Shown here: in pieces, positions 33,581-42,656 of the stretch
How the letters are laid out: the number at the start of each line of letters is the position of its first letter
How positions within the stretch are numbered: the stretch's first letter is position 1
Origin: Denitrificimonas sp034006605
GTDB taxonomy: Bacteria; Pseudomonadota; Gammaproteobacteria; Pseudomonadales; Pseudomonadaceae
Direction of reading: 5' to 3'
Assembly: GCA_034006605.1 (NCBI GenBank)
Contig: JAVESM010000001.1
Location: 256,343-320,342 of the forward strand
Length of the DNA: 64,000 nucleotides
The notes under the pieces: model-generated
The model's input: only the letters and a program-made list of their open reading frames with translations
What the model was told of the DNA's origin: nothing
Databases searched by the model: none
Position numbers and translations under genes: made by a program

Positions 33581-35144
33581 AAAGACTCCAATGCTGTGTG
33601 CGAATCCGCTGCAAGCACAAACGTAATTCTCCTTCCAAGGCGCGGTCTTCAAGCAGTGGCGGGAAGTCCTTAGCCAACTCAGCGTGCATGCGGGCTAACG
33701 CTGCTGGCAATGTTTGCTCAGCCATTTGCCCACGCAACCAAATACCTTGTTGCGCAGCCAATAAGGTGGCAGCAGCAACTTGCTCAACCAATTCTAAACT
33801 ACGCCGCGCATCACGTGCGGCGATGGTTCCCATGCTAACTTTGTCTTGATTGTGGCATTCGGTAGAGCGTGAAAAAACACTGGCCGGCATGGTATTTTTC
33901 AACGCTTCGGCAGTCCATGCACTGGCACCAATTTGCACCGCTTTAAAGCCATGGTTAATCATTGCGGTGGCGGCGGGTGCACCGGATAAATTACTCGGCA
34001 AACCATGGTTGTAGCGACAATCCACCAGCAACGCCAATTGGCGATCGAGTAAGTCAGCGATATTACCGATTAAGTTTTTCAAACTGTCCATGGCGAACGC
34101 AATGTGACCACCATAGAAATGACCACCATGCAGCACGCGTTCTTCTTCAGCATCAATAATCGGATTGTCATTGGCGCTATTGAGCTCGGTTTCAATAAAG
34201 CGGCGTAACCAAGCCAAACTGTCCGCCAAAACCCCTAATACATGCGGCGCACAACGTAAGGAGTAACGGTCTTGCAAACGGTGTAAGCCACGTAATTCTG
34301 CATCGGCGGCATGCCCCTGATTGCTGTCACGGGCGCTGTCTAAATCTGCACGCAACCAAGCGGCGACCTGCATTTGTCCTGGATGTGGCTTGGCTAAGAA
34401 TAAGCGCTCATCAAAATGCTGGGTGTTGCCCTGTAAAGCCACCATATTCATCGAGGTGATGCGCGTAGCCAACTTCAATAAATATTCAGCACGGCCATAC
34501 ACCTGACAAGCAATCCCCGTCATCACTGCGGTGCCATTCATCAATGCCAAGGCTTCTTTCGGCCGCAACACTAAAGGCTCCCAGCCCAAGGTTTTATGCA
34601 CTTCAGCTGAGTCACAGATACGGCCCTGATAGAGCACTTGACGCTCACCAGACAAGGTCGCTGCCACATAGGATAACGGGGTTAAATCACCGCTGGCACC
34701 AACTGACCCCTCTTCAGGAATCAGCGGCAAAATGTCATGTTCAAGGAAAGCTTGCAGACGCTCCAATAACTCAATACGCACGCCCGACATACCAAAACAC
34801 AATGACTGCAAACGCGCGGCCAATACCGCACGTGTCCCAGCCGCATCTAAATGCTGACCTAAACCACAGCCGTGAAAAGTGTACAGATGCTTGGGCAATG
34901 CCTCGACCTGATGCAGAGGTACCGGCACCACGCAGGAATCACCGTAACCGGTGGTCACTCCATAAATCACGCCTTCACGGTCTAACAACGAGTCTAAAAA
35001 GGCTGCACCGCGGGCGATATGCTGACGAAACTCGGGATCATCTTGTAAGCGTGCACTCGCACGCTGCTCGGTGAGCGCTAAAATATCTTCAATCTGTAAC
35101 GGCTGATTGCCAAAAACAACGTATTTATTGACTGGACTGTTCAT
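33573..35144 (-). CDS. Aromatic amino acid ammonia-lyase (HAL/PAL/TAL family)
   Basis: MIO-cofactor lyase of 523 residues. The Ala150-Ser151-Gly152 triad (GSVGASGDLTPLSYVAA) forms the electrophilic MIO group, and Tyr61 in YGVTTGYG is the usual catalytic tyrosine. At the substrate-selectivity position it has Phe90-His91 (LYTFHGCG), unlike the Ser-His of histidine lyase, His-Leu of tyrosine lyase or Phe-Leu of phenylalanine lyase. In APE and flexirubin clusters such lyases are thought to supply the cinnamate or coumarate starter that becomes the aryl head. It is absent from the E. coli cluster. No hut genes are nearby, so histidine catabolism is unlikely. Confidence 0.85.
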   Translation of the reverse strand: MNSPVNKYVVFGNQPLQIEDILALTEQRASARLQDDPEFRQHIARGAAFLDSLLDREGVIYGVTTGYGDSCVVPVPLHQVEALPKHLYTFHGCGLGQHLDAAGTRAVLAARLQSLCFGMSGVRIELLERLQAFLEHDILPLIPEEGSVGASGDLTPLSYVAATLSGERQVLYQGRICDSAEVHKTLGWEPLVLRPKEALALMNGTAVMTGIACQVYGRAEYLLKLATRITSMNMVALQGNTQHFDERLFLAKPHPGQMQVAAWLRADLDSARDSNQGHAADAELRGLHRLQDRYSLRCAPHVLGVLADSLAWLRRFIETELNSANDNPIIDAEEERVLHGGHFYGGHIAFAMDSLKNLIGNIADLLDRQLALLVDCRYNHGLPSNLSGAPAATAMINHGFKAVQIGASAWTAEALKNTMPASVFSRSTECHNQDKVSMGTIAARDARRSLELVEQVAAATLLAAQQGIWLRGQMAEQTLPAALARMHAELAKDFPPLLEDRALEGELRLCLQRIRTQHWSLYA

Positions 35145-36078
35145 CGGTTATCCAAAACGGGTAAAAATTAAACCACTGCAAAGGCGCTTCTAAACAGCGC
35201 ACAGCTAAACGGTCAGCGTAGCGCTGGACTGTTTCGGTCAGAACTTGCTCACGATTTTTACGCTGCCACTGCACAGATTCAGCAAAAGGCTCAAGGCTGA
35301 TGCGGTAGCGTCCTTGCTGCTTTAAGCAAAACAACAAACTCACTGGGCACTTGAGAATCCCCGCCAGCAACCATGGTCCTTGTGGAAAATAAGCAGGTTG
35401 ACCTAAAAAATTGGCTTGTGAGCGACGTCCTTCCTGTAGCGGGACACGGTCACCGGCAATCGCCAACCATTCGCCTTGCTCAAGGCGTTGACTGAGTTGC
35501 AACATGGTCACCGGATCTAAATGACTGACCTCAATTAAACGCAAATGGCTGGCGCCTGATTCATTGAGTAAACGATTAAACGCTTCGGCATGACGCGTAT
35601 GCACCAGCACATTCATCTGCACTTTTTTACCAATTTGCGCTAAGGCACGACACACTTCTAAATTGCCTAGATGCGCACCGACCAGCAGTTGTCCACGTCC
35701 CAGGTGCTGATGCGCTAATTGGCGAACACCATAAGGGTCATCAACATCTAAATGTTCTAAACCAATGCGGCCATGCCAAACATCCACTTTATCCAACAAA
35801 CTGTCAGAAAAAGCCATAAATTGCTGAAAAATACGCATCGATGAAGCCCGTAAATCTGCTCGGCCACTCCACTGCGCTAAATTATTTTGATACTCACGAA
35901 TACTGTTACGCGCCACGCGACCGGTGACAAAAAAATACAACACAACCCCATACAACACAGGAGTAATCAGGGTGCGCCCCAAAATGCGAGTTAACACTGC
36001 AATAAACTTCATTAAGAAAAAGCTGCCACGCTCTTTTTGCTGTGCCCAATGCTGCTTATCGTGATTATCTGTCGTCAT
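35125..36078 (-). CDS. LpxL/HtrB-like acyltransferase (C-terminal half of ApeJ)
   Basis: Acyltransferase of the lauroyl/myristoyl lipid A family, 317 residues, with a membrane segment near the N-terminus (about 25-52) and the conserved region GAHLGNLEVCRAL (H-x4-E/D type motif, His137 region) and GDRVPLQEGRRSQANFLGQPAYFPQGPW. In E. coli ApeJ this domain is fused to a glycosyltransferase; here the two are separate genes overlapping by one base. It probably attaches the polyene or an acyl chain to a lipid or sugar anchor. It overlaps the lyase gene by 20 bases. Confidence 0.8.
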   Translation of the reverse strand: MTTDNHDKQHWAQQKERGSFFLMKFIAVLTRILGRTLITPVLYGVVLYFFVTGRVARNSIREYQNNLAQWSGRADLRASSMRIFQQFMAFSDSLLDKVDVWHGRIGLEHLDVDDPYGVRQLAHQHLGRGQLLVGAHLGNLEVCRALAQIGKKVQMNVLVHTRHAEAFNRLLNESGASHLRLIEVSHLDPVTMLQLSQRLEQGEWLAIAGDRVPLQEGRRSQANFLGQPAYFPQGPWLLAGILKCPVSLLFCLKQQGRYRISLEPFAESVQWQRKNREQVLTETVQRYADRLAVRCLEAPLQWFNFYPFWITDEQSSQ

Positions 36079-36809
36079 TAGAAGAGCTTACGTGCAATTA
36101 AATGCGGCGCACGCCACAACATGCCAAAAAACAACTGAGTGTGCATTTTTGTAATCAGCACATTGTCGGCCACTGCACGGAAATTAGATAAACCACCCTC
36201 GGGATAAATCACTTTGACTGGCAGCCATTGCATCGGCTGACCACGCCAATACAAATGCACCAATACTTGGATATCAAAATCCATGCGTGTGCCGAGTTTT
36301 ACCTGATCAAACAGTTGTACCGCAGAGTCCAGCGGATAGACGCGAAAGCCACACATCGCATCGCGAATTGATAAAGATAACGTGTGAATCCATACCCATA
36401 CGTGGGTTAAGTAGCGCGCATATAAACGTCCCTTGGGCACGCTGGCATCGTATTCTGGATAGCCACAAATAAGCTGTTCTGGGGCGCCTTGCGCGGCTTC
36501 GATAAAACGCGGCACGGCCTGTAAATCATGCTGACCATCGGCATCTATTTGTAACGCATGACTAAAGCCCAAACGTAATGCTTCCCGCAGCCCAGCCATC
36601 ACTGCTGCACCTTTACCCTGATTAACCATTAAGCGCACACAACTGATATGAGGCTGCTGCGCCAATTGATCAATAATCAATGCCGTCTCTGCTTGCGAGC
36701 CGTCATCAACTAAGACGCAAGGTAATTGCAACGCTTGTAAACGTGCAACCACCTTGATTAATGGTTGCCCGTGGTTATACACCGGGATCACCACACACAG
36801 TTTAAACAT
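36078..36809 (-). CDS. Family 2 glycosyltransferase (N-terminal half of ApeJ)
   Basis: GT2 enzyme of 243 residues: CVVIPVYNHGQPLIKVV at the N-terminus, LVDDGS, QIDADGQHDL (DxD-type metal site) and late CGFRVYP. Transfers a sugar to the lipid or polyene part. A start at 36896 would lie deep in the upstream gene; the start at 36809 (MFKLCVVIPVYN) overlaps that gene by eight bases and is preferred. The domain matches the N-terminal part of the fused E. coli ApeJ. Confidence 0.82.
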   Translation of the reverse strand: MFKLCVVIPVYNHGQPLIKVVARLQALQLPCVLVDDGSQAETALIIDQLAQQPHISCVRLMVNQGKGAAVMAGLREALRLGFSHALQIDADGQHDLQAVPRFIEAAQGAPEQLICGYPEYDASVPKGRLYARYLTHVWVWIHTLSLSIRDAMCGFRVYPLDSAVQLFDQVKLGTRMDFDIQVLVHLYWRGQPMQWLPVKVIYPEGGLSNFRAVADNVLITKMHTQLFFGMLWRAPHLIARKLF

Positions 36810-38481
36810 CCACTGACTCCAGCACGATGCGTCCTGATGAGCAACGCGCCTCGGCTGCAACATAGGAGAAATGCAATTTAGAGCGCGCCTGATCAAAACT
36901 TAAAGTCAATTGTACGGCATCACCTGGGCGTAATAACTGTTGAAACTTAAGCACTTCCATTGTACAAAATCTAGGCGGGATATTCATCCGTTCTTGCGCA
37001 AGATTAAACGCCCAATCTACCTGCACAACACCTGGAACCACTGGAGCAGTAGGAAAGTGTCCGCTAAAAAATGCCAAATCAACCGGAATCTGTAAATCCA
37101 ACAGCCACTCATCAGCGACTTGTTGTTGTTTTAGCACGAGAGGTAATTTAGTGCGTGCCAGCAGCAACTGACGATCGACTTCGGCTTGCGGCAATTTACC
37201 TTGAGCATTAAGCGGCAACTGTTCAATAAAACGCCAACGTCGCGGCAAGGCCAAAGGCTCACAAAAGCCTTTTAAATACCCACGTAAGCCTTGAGTCACA
37301 GCGCGGCGACCTTGATTGCGTAAGGCATGCACGCCAACCGCACTCAATACTAATAAAGCACCTAGACTAGCGCGTCCTTCAGCAACCACACCTAAACGCA
37401 CATCACTGACCCATTCATGCAAGCACAGTTGCTGCTCTAAAAACGGTAAAGAAATACGTTTTTCTTCCAGCTTAACAATCCGGTCGAGGCGACCCTGCAA
37501 AGCAAAGCGACCATCGGCAAACAGTCGCGCCGCATCGGCAGTTTGTTCAGTTTGCCCAACAGCCAACCATGGTGAATTAATCTGCAAGGCGCCGTCAGCA
37601 TTCAAAGCAAGCTGCACGCCCGGCAAGGGTTGCCATAATGTTTCAAGTTGTCGCCAAGCAATCCCACCCGTTTCTGAGCTGCCATAGATTTCTACTGGAC
37701 GCTGCTGCAAACGTTGCTCAAGCAGTTCGGCGGCATCCGCTGGCAATGGGCCACCCGATGAAAAGACTTGGTGCACGCCACGTAAAGCAGGCCAATCTAA
37801 ATTTTCACCCATACGCTTTAACAGGGCAGGACTGGCCACCCAAGTAAAACCATCTTGCTCTGATAGGCAACTAAAACTGGCTTGCTGGATATCTTCAGGA
37901 AAAGGTAAAGGCAGACGCAACAGATAACGCCCTGCGCAGAGCGGCCATAACAAACGAAACAATAAGCCATAAATATGCTGGGTAATTACGCTGCCAAGCA
38001 CCGCAGAAGAACCTAAAGCAGTCCCCCAAAGCTGTTCGAGAACACACAACTCATTATTAAGCTGGCGCAGGGTTTTACTAATCAATTTAGGTTCACCACT
38101 TGAACCAGAAGTGGATAAAACCAATAATTCAGCATCAAGATCTAAAGCAGCAGGGGACAACGGCTCAGCATATAAAGCGCTGAGCTCTGCTCGATTGGTA
38201 ATCCAAGCATCCACCTGAACACCCAAACGCTGGCGTGTGTGTTCTTGTAAATCAGCCGCTAAAACTACACGGACACCCGCACGCCAAGCACCTAACAAGG
38301 CAACCGCTAAATCCCCCGCATCCAACAGATAAACAGCGACCTGTTGAATTTTTTTATCTTGCAAGCCCGCCGCTAAGCTCAATGCCTGCTGCGTCAACTC
38401 AACATGCGTTAAAGGTTCTGGTCCAGCCAAAGTTGTTGAGTGCTGCTGTAACAGTAAATGCTGTAAATCAATCCAACTCAT
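36802..38481 (-). CDS. apeH: Fused aryl/acyl-ACP ligase and ApeI-type dehydratase
   Basis: Protein of 559 residues joining two functions. Residues about 1-450 are an adenylate-forming ligase (phosphate loop VLSTSGSSGEPKLISK, then IYGSSETGGIAWR and LQGRLDRIVKLEEKRI), which activates the aryl starter acid and loads it on the ACP. Residues about 460-559 are a hot-dog dehydratase (FFSGHFPTAPVVPGVVQVDWAFNLA with the catalytic His in GHFP), homologous to ApeI. In E. coli these are the separate proteins ApeH and ApeI. The joined reading frame has no internal stop, and the linker LLLARTKLPLVLKQQQVADEW looks natural, so this is a genuine fusion. Confidence 0.85.
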   Translation of the reverse strand: MSWIDLQHLLLQQHSTTLAGPEPLTHVELTQQALSLAAGLQDKKIQQVAVYLLDAGDLAVALLGAWRAGVRVVLAADLQEHTRQRLGVQVDAWITNRAELSALYAEPLSPAALDLDAELLVLSTSGSSGEPKLISKTLRQLNNELCVLEQLWGTALGSSAVLGSVITQHIYGLLFRLLWPLCAGRYLLRLPLPFPEDIQQASFSCLSEQDGFTWVASPALLKRMGENLDWPALRGVHQVFSSGGPLPADAAELLEQRLQQRPVEIYGSSETGGIAWRQLETLWQPLPGVQLALNADGALQINSPWLAVGQTEQTADAARLFADGRFALQGRLDRIVKLEEKRISLPFLEQQLCLHEWVSDVRLGVVAEGRASLGALLVLSAVGVHALRNQGRRAVTQGLRGYLKGFCEPLALPRRWRFIEQLPLNAQGKLPQAEVDRQLLLARTKLPLVLKQQQVADEWLLDLQIPVDLAFFSGHFPTAPVVPGVVQVDWAFNLAQERMNIPPRFCTMEVLKFQQLLRPGDAVQLTLSFDQARSKLHFSYVAAEARCSSGRIVLESVDV

Positions 38482-39022
38482 GTGCGTTTTTTACCCGCTG
38501 ACGTACCAGCCATTCAATAGCAAATAACAATCCAATTAAAATGTACGCGATAAAACCGTTATAAAGCATCCACCAAGATAAGGGGGCCCACAAGGTTAAA
38601 GCGGCGGCTAGTAATGCATTAAATAAGAAAAATCCTGCCCAAACTTGAGTCACTTTCCGCGTATAAACAATCGCATGAGCCGGTAACTCTGGTTCTCGCA
38701 AACGAGCAAGTCGCTCAATAATTGGTGGCCCCACCCGCAAACTCATGAAAAAAACTGTCAAAAATAGCAAGTTGACTAACACCGGATACCAACGCAACAA
38801 CCTAGGACTATCAAAGACAAACAACAGCAGACAAAACACGATCAGCGCAAGCGCTTGCCAGCGATTGTTTAAATTTTCTGCCGCAAAAACAGCGCGCAAC
38901 CCCCATAAACAGCCTAAAATTAATGCAAAAAATCTCGGGGATAGGTACTCAATTCCGTAATACACAGCAAAAGGATACAACAATCCAATCAGCACCAAAA
39001 TCGGTGCAATGAGACGCTTCAT
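38468..39022 (-). CDS. apeG: COG4648-type inner-membrane protein (ApeG-like)
   Basis: Membrane protein of 184 residues with about five hydrophobic helices (residues 5-20, 29-46, 57-70, 80-92, 128-148, 150-165). A protein of this type occurs in nearly all APE clusters between the ACPs and the ligase; its role is unknown. Its start overlaps the ACP gene by four bases and its end overlaps the ligase gene by 14. Confidence 0.8.
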   Translation of the reverse strand: MKRLIAPILVLIGLLYPFAVYYGIEYLSPRFFALILGCLWGLRAVFAAENLNNRWQALALIVFCLLLFVFDSPRLLRWYPVLVNLLFLTVFFMSLRVGPPIIERLARLREPELPAHAIVYTRKVTQVWAGFFLFNALLAAALTLWAPLSWWMLYNGFIAYILIGLLFAIEWLVRQRVKNAHELD

Positions 39023-39276
39023 ACTTCTTGACTGGTAACCATTTGATAAACGGCTTCGACTACATCAGCCACTGTGCGTACCGTTTTAAACTTTTCGGCC
39101 GCAATTTTTTTACCCGTTTTAGCTTTTAAATGATCAATTAAATCCACAGCATCAATACTATCGATCTCTAAATCTTCATATAAATTTGCGCTTAAAGTAA
39201 TCTGCTCAGCATCCAGCTCAAAGAGTTCTATCAACGCTGCACTCAGCAACGCAAAAATATCCTCACGAGTTTGCAT
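39019..39276 (-). CDS. apeF: Acyl carrier protein (ApeF-like)
   Basis: ACP of 85 residues from the ATG at 39276 (MQTREDIFALLSAAL). The phosphopantetheine serine is in EIDSIDAVDLIDHL. Acidic helices II-III fit interaction with the cluster's ketosynthases. A longer start at 39306 would add ten residues not conserved in ACPs. One of two ACPs in the operon, 41 bp after the first. Confidence 0.88.
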   Translation of the reverse strand: MQTREDIFALLSAALIELFELDAEQITLSANLYEDLEIDSIDAVDLIDHLKAKTGKKIAAEKFKTVRTVADVVEAVYQMVTSQEV

Positions 39277-39317
39277 AACACCCCCTAACTCCAAATAGTC
39301 TACCACTTAATATATTT

Positions 39318-39578
39318 TTATACTTTCTTGTGGCTTTCAATAAAAGCAGCAAGCTTTTCAATGCTAGCAAAATGTTGACGTACATCTTTTGATTCTGCGT
39401 CAATTTTGATACCAAAGCGCTTTTGAATAGCCAAGCCTAATTCCAAGGCATCAACTGAATCCAAACCTAAACCTTCACCGAATAATGGCTCATCATTCGC
39501 AATATCATCAGTACTGATATCTTCTAAACCCAGCGACTCAATAATTAACTCTTTCAATTCAAGCGGCAAATTACTCAT
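39318..39578 (-). CDS. apeE: Acyl carrier protein (ApeE-like)
   Basis: ACP of 86 residues from the ATG at 39578 (MSNLPLELKELIIESLGL). The phosphopantetheine serine is in GLDSVDALELGLAIQKRFG. The start overlaps the acyltransferase stop by eight bases (ATGAGTAA), indicating coupled translation; in-frame starts further upstream lie within that gene and have no better ribosome site. In E. coli, ApeE is the ACP on which the chain is built. Confidence 0.88.
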   Translation of the reverse strand: MSNLPLELKELIIESLGLEDISTDDIANDEPLFGEGLGLDSVDALELGLAIQKRFGIKIDAESKDVRQHFASIEKLAAFIESHKKV

Positions 39579-40347
39579 GCGTGACATCGTCCTTTGTATA
39601 GTATGAATGCAAATATTGGTTAAGTTTACGCGATGCAATTGGCGCAGAGCCATATGCATTAAAATCGCATGGATCAATCATTTCACCAACTTCAAGGCTA
39701 AAATGTACGCGTTGATCAGCAATACTGTACCAAGGCTCAGCTTTGGTTAGGGTGGTTGGGGTAACCGATATACGCACCGGTGCAATCATTTTTGCGCCGC
39801 GCAAGGCGATTGCAGCAGCGCCACGATGAAAATTAGGCGACTGTCCTGGTGTTGTTCGCGTGCCTTCAGGAAAAATAATTAATGTTTGCCCTTCTTTCAG
39901 AAGCTGCGCAGCAGTTTCGAGCATCTCGATACTGCCATCATTACTAATATAACCTGCAGAACGAATCGGTCCACGCATAAAAGGATTTTTCCACAAACTT
40001 TCTTTTACAACACAATTGGCATCACGAATACAGGAAATCAATACCACCACATCAATCAGCGATGGATGATTGGCGATGACCATCTGTCCCGGCTGGCCTA
40101 AACGCTCAATACCTTTGACTGAATAGGTTAAAACACCAGTGCAGCGCATAAATTCAACAAATACGCGGAAAGCACCACTGATCACAGCGCGCGCACGCTG
40201 ACGTTTACGCAGCGGTGAAGCAGGTAACAAACTCAATAATGGAAAAACCACAAGGCGTAGCAGTAAGCCACCCAAACCAAACAGAGCAAAACTTAGCGCA
40301 GTAAAGATCAAACGCCAAAGATAGGGTGGACTGTAACTGTTATTCAT
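39571..40347 (-). CDS. apeD: PlsC-like acyltransferase (ApeD-like)
   Basis: 1-Acylglycerol-3-phosphate acyltransferase family member of 258 residues, with a membrane segment near the N-terminus (about 10-40), catalytic NHPSLID (H-x4-D) and the acceptor-binding FPEGTRTTPG. Likely anchors the polyene acyl chain in a phospholipid-like carrier. Overlaps both neighbours (8 bases each). Confidence 0.87.
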   Translation of the reverse strand: MNNSYSPPYLWRLIFTALSFALFGLGGLLLRLVVFPLLSLLPASPLRKRQRARAVISGAFRVFVEFMRCTGVLTYSVKGIERLGQPGQMVIANHPSLIDVVVLISCIRDANCVVKESLWKNPFMRGPIRSAGYISNDGSIEMLETAAQLLKEGQTLIIFPEGTRTTPGQSPNFHRGAAAIALRGAKMIAPVRISVTPTTLTKAEPWYSIADQRVHFSLEVGEMIDPCDFNAYGSAPIASRKLNQYLHSYYTKDDVTHE

Positions 40348-41068
40348 TTACGCTGCGCCGCCAGTTCCATTGCCGCTGAGCGGTACGTAACAACAATTGA
40401 TCTTTAACACCCAACAATAAAGGTAATAACTGCAAAGCATGCGGCCAAGACTTCGTGTCATCTCCTTTATCATTCACTGCTGTGGATAACTCAAGCTGCC
40501 ATTGCTGGCCTGGCACTATTTGCAGCGCTAGCGCATAGGCAAAAGGCACATCATCAATCCAAGGTAGATAAACACTAGGTTGTTGATCTTCGGCGATAAT
40601 CAGTAACACTGAGGGTGCACCAGCACTCAATAATAACTGCGCTTCAAGTACCGCATGCTCTAAGCCATCTTCAACCCCAGCAATAGACGTCATCTCGCTA
40701 GTGTCCTTGCGAAAGATAGACCACAACCCCGTCACAGCATTGTGCACAGATAAACTAAAATGAGTGGGTGATAAATTTTCTTGATGCGCCAGACTGGTGA
40801 GTAATTGCAAATTACGTGCAGTTTCACCATGACGCGAACAAAAAACCAACGGTTGTGCAGGCATATTATCAGCCAGAGGCCAACCCACATGGAACACCAT
40901 ACGCGCCAATGGACTTAAACGCCGACGTTGCAATGCCGGTAAAAAGCTGACATCCGCAGCCTCTGTCGAGGCCTCGAGTACATAAGGCTGAGCACACCAT
41001 GTCAACCACTCATCATGACTGGATATACCCGGCGCCCATGCTTGCCAACCTTTAATATCAAACTTCAC
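40340..41068 (-). CDS. apeC: Chain-length factor-like ketosynthase partner (ApeC-like)
   Basis: First gene of the APE operon, 242 residues. It resembles an N-terminal half of a ketosynthase that has lost the active-site cysteine: the nucleophile-elbow position reads FSLSVHNAVTGLWSIFRKD, with His-Asn where Cys would be. This is the pattern of ApeC, which pairs with ApeO to set chain length. The protein starts MKFDIKGWQAWAPGI. It lies 157 bp from the divergent ampD, so this gap must hold the promoter of the entire 16-kb operon. Confidence 0.82.
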   Translation of the reverse strand: MKFDIKGWQAWAPGISSHDEWLTWCAQPYVLEASTEAADVSFLPALQRRRLSPLARMVFHVGWPLADNMPAQPLVFCSRHGETARNLQLLTSLAHQENLSPTHFSLSVHNAVTGLWSIFRKDTSEMTSIAGVEDGLEHAVLEAQLLLSAGAPSVLLIIAEDQQPSVYLPWIDDVPFAYALALQIVPGQQWQLELSTAVNDKGDDTKSWPHALQLLPLLLGVKDQLLLRTAQRQWNWRRSVNE

Positions 41069-41225
41069 CTAACATTCCTGTCCGAATCCGCTTTATAAGC
41101 ATTGAAATGCTGTCATTAATAACTATGCTCTACTTACAGTGAAAAACAGCGGCAGGTATTATCTAATGCTGACCTGAGCATCGCAATCTTTAGTTGCTAC
41201 AAGGTACATCACCATAGGAAATCGT

Positions 41226-41801
41226 ATGCAACCTTTACCGTTTTTAGCGCTAGATCCCAACACAGGTTGGCTACAAGGTGCACGTCAGATCCCATCAAAC
41301 AACCACAATGCACGTCCCAGCCCTGAAATTTCTTTATTAGTGATCCATAATATCAGCCTGCCACCCGGACAGTTTGGTACAGGTATGGTTGAAGCACTGT
41401 TTACCAATCAGCTACCTATCGACGCGCATCCTTACTTCGCTGACTTAGCCGGCTTAACAGTTTCCGCACATTTTTTTATCAGTCGTGAAGGCGCTATCAC
41501 ACAATTTGTCAGCTGCTTGGATCGTGCTTGGCACGCCGGCATCTCTAAATTTATGGAGCAAGACAATTGTAATGATTTCTCTCTAGGTATTGAGCTAGAA
41601 GGCGTCGATGATCAAGCCTATAGCGATGCACAATACCAAAGCCTCAATCAATTAATCGCCGAGTTGACGCAATATTACCCAATGATCACCGCAGAACGTA
41701 TCTGTGGACACAGTGATATCGCCCCAGAACGTAAAACGGACCCAGGCCCTGCTTTTATTTGGCAACGTTTACAAGCCAAACATAATGGAGAAAGATCATG
41801 A
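41226..41801 (+). CDS. ampD: 1,6-Anhydro-N-acetylmuramyl-L-alanine amidase AmpD
   Basis: Cytoplasmic zinc amidase that cuts anhydromuropeptides during cell-wall recycling; loss of it derepresses AmpC beta-lactamase in pseudomonads. The 191 residues carry the zinc ligands His41 (VIHNISLPPG), His162 and Asp172 (CGHSDIAPERKTDPGPAF), with catalytic Glu123 and Lys170. ATAGGAAATCGT precedes the ATG. It overlaps ampE by four bases. Confidence 0.96.
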   Translation: MQPLPFLALDPNTGWLQGARQIPSNNHNARPSPEISLLVIHNISLPPGQFGTGMVEALFTNQLPIDAHPYFADLAGLTVSAHFFISREGAITQFVSCLDRAWHAGISKFMEQDNCNDFSLGIELEGVDDQAYSDAQYQSLNQLIAELTQYYPMITAERICGHSDIAPERKTDPGPAFIWQRLQAKHNGERS

Positions 41802-42628
41802 GTTTTCTAGTCTTAATGCTAACCATCCTGATCGAAAAACTATCGCACTGGCGCACTACGCTACAAAAAGATCGCTGGTGGTATGAGCAATTACAGCGCA
41901 GCGCAAAACTGCTACCTAAGCAAAATACATTGGCGTTATTAGTGGCGCTAAGCTTACCTATTATTGGTTTAGCCGTCGTACTGGTTGTTTTAAAATCACT
42001 GCTATATGGTTTGTTATTGATTCCAGTACACCTAGCAATTGTGCTGTACAGCTTAACTCGAGGCGATGTGCGTGCTTCATTAGGCCCGTTTCGTGATGCT
42101 TGGCGCAGACAAGATACCCAGGCAGCCAGCCTAGCGGCGCAGCGCGATCTATACATCCAATCCGAAGATTGCGCAGGCTTAATAGAAGCGGTGCAAGGAC
42201 ATTTGCTCTGGCAAGGGTTTCAAGGGTTCTTCGCAGTGATTTTTTACTACCTGATTGGCGGACCTTTAGCTGCACTCACCTATCGACTCTTAGTCCTTAC
42301 TGCCGAACAAGTACAACACCCACCTTTAGCAGGCATCGCAACACGTGCTTTGCATATTTTAGATTGGCTACCAGTACGTTTATTAAGCATAAGTTTTGCA
42401 TTAATCGGTAATTTCATAATGGTTAATCGCTCATTAATGCACAACATACTGTGCTTGACCGAACCTGCAAGCAATCTGTTAAGCCAAGCAGGACGCGCGG
42501 CCATTGAAGTAGAACATGATATGACTGGTGAAAAAGGCACAGCAAGTTTAGAACAATTATGGCTCTTGCTCGTCCGTTCAGCGGTATTTTGGTATGCCTG
42601 CTTAGCCTTTTGGACTTTGTTTTTCTAA
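41798..42628 (+). CDS. ampE: Inner-membrane protein AmpE
   Basis: Polytopic membrane protein of 276 residues, usually encoded directly after ampD. The N-terminal MSFLVLMLTILIEKL is typical; helices are visible at about 46-70, 138-165, 190-210 and 255-275. It is thought to act as a sensory or regulatory partner in beta-lactamase induction. Four-base overlap (ATGA) with ampD indicates an operon. It ends 33 bases before the first DnaA box of the origin-type region. Confidence 0.92.
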   Translation: MSFLVLMLTILIEKLSHWRTTLQKDRWWYEQLQRSAKLLPKQNTLALLVALSLPIIGLAVVLVVLKSLLYGLLLIPVHLAIVLYSLTRGDVRASLGPFRDAWRRQDTQAASLAAQRDLYIQSEDCAGLIEAVQGHLLWQGFQGFFAVIFYYLIGGPLAALTYRLLVLTAEQVQHPPLAGIATRALHILDWLPVRLLSISFALIGNFIMVNRSLMHNILCLTEPASNLLSQAGRAAIEVEHDMTGEKGTASLEQLWLLLVRSAVFWYACLAFWTLFF

Positions 42629-42656
42629 GACTAAAAACCCAATAAAGCTGTTTTAA

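Noticed and set aside
33581..33652. Longer N-terminus for the thioesterase
   Set aside because: It would overlap the lyase gene by about 80 bases, and the hot-dog domain begins just after the internal ATG at 33580.
34544..35074. Open frame of 176 codons opposite the ammonia-lyase
   Set aside because: It lies wholly within a conserved gene on the other strand; composition is His/Arg/Pro-rich and typical of an antisense shadow.
39579..39677. Longer N-terminus for the first ACP
   Set aside because: It would lie entirely inside the acyltransferase gene, and the added residues do not look like an ACP.
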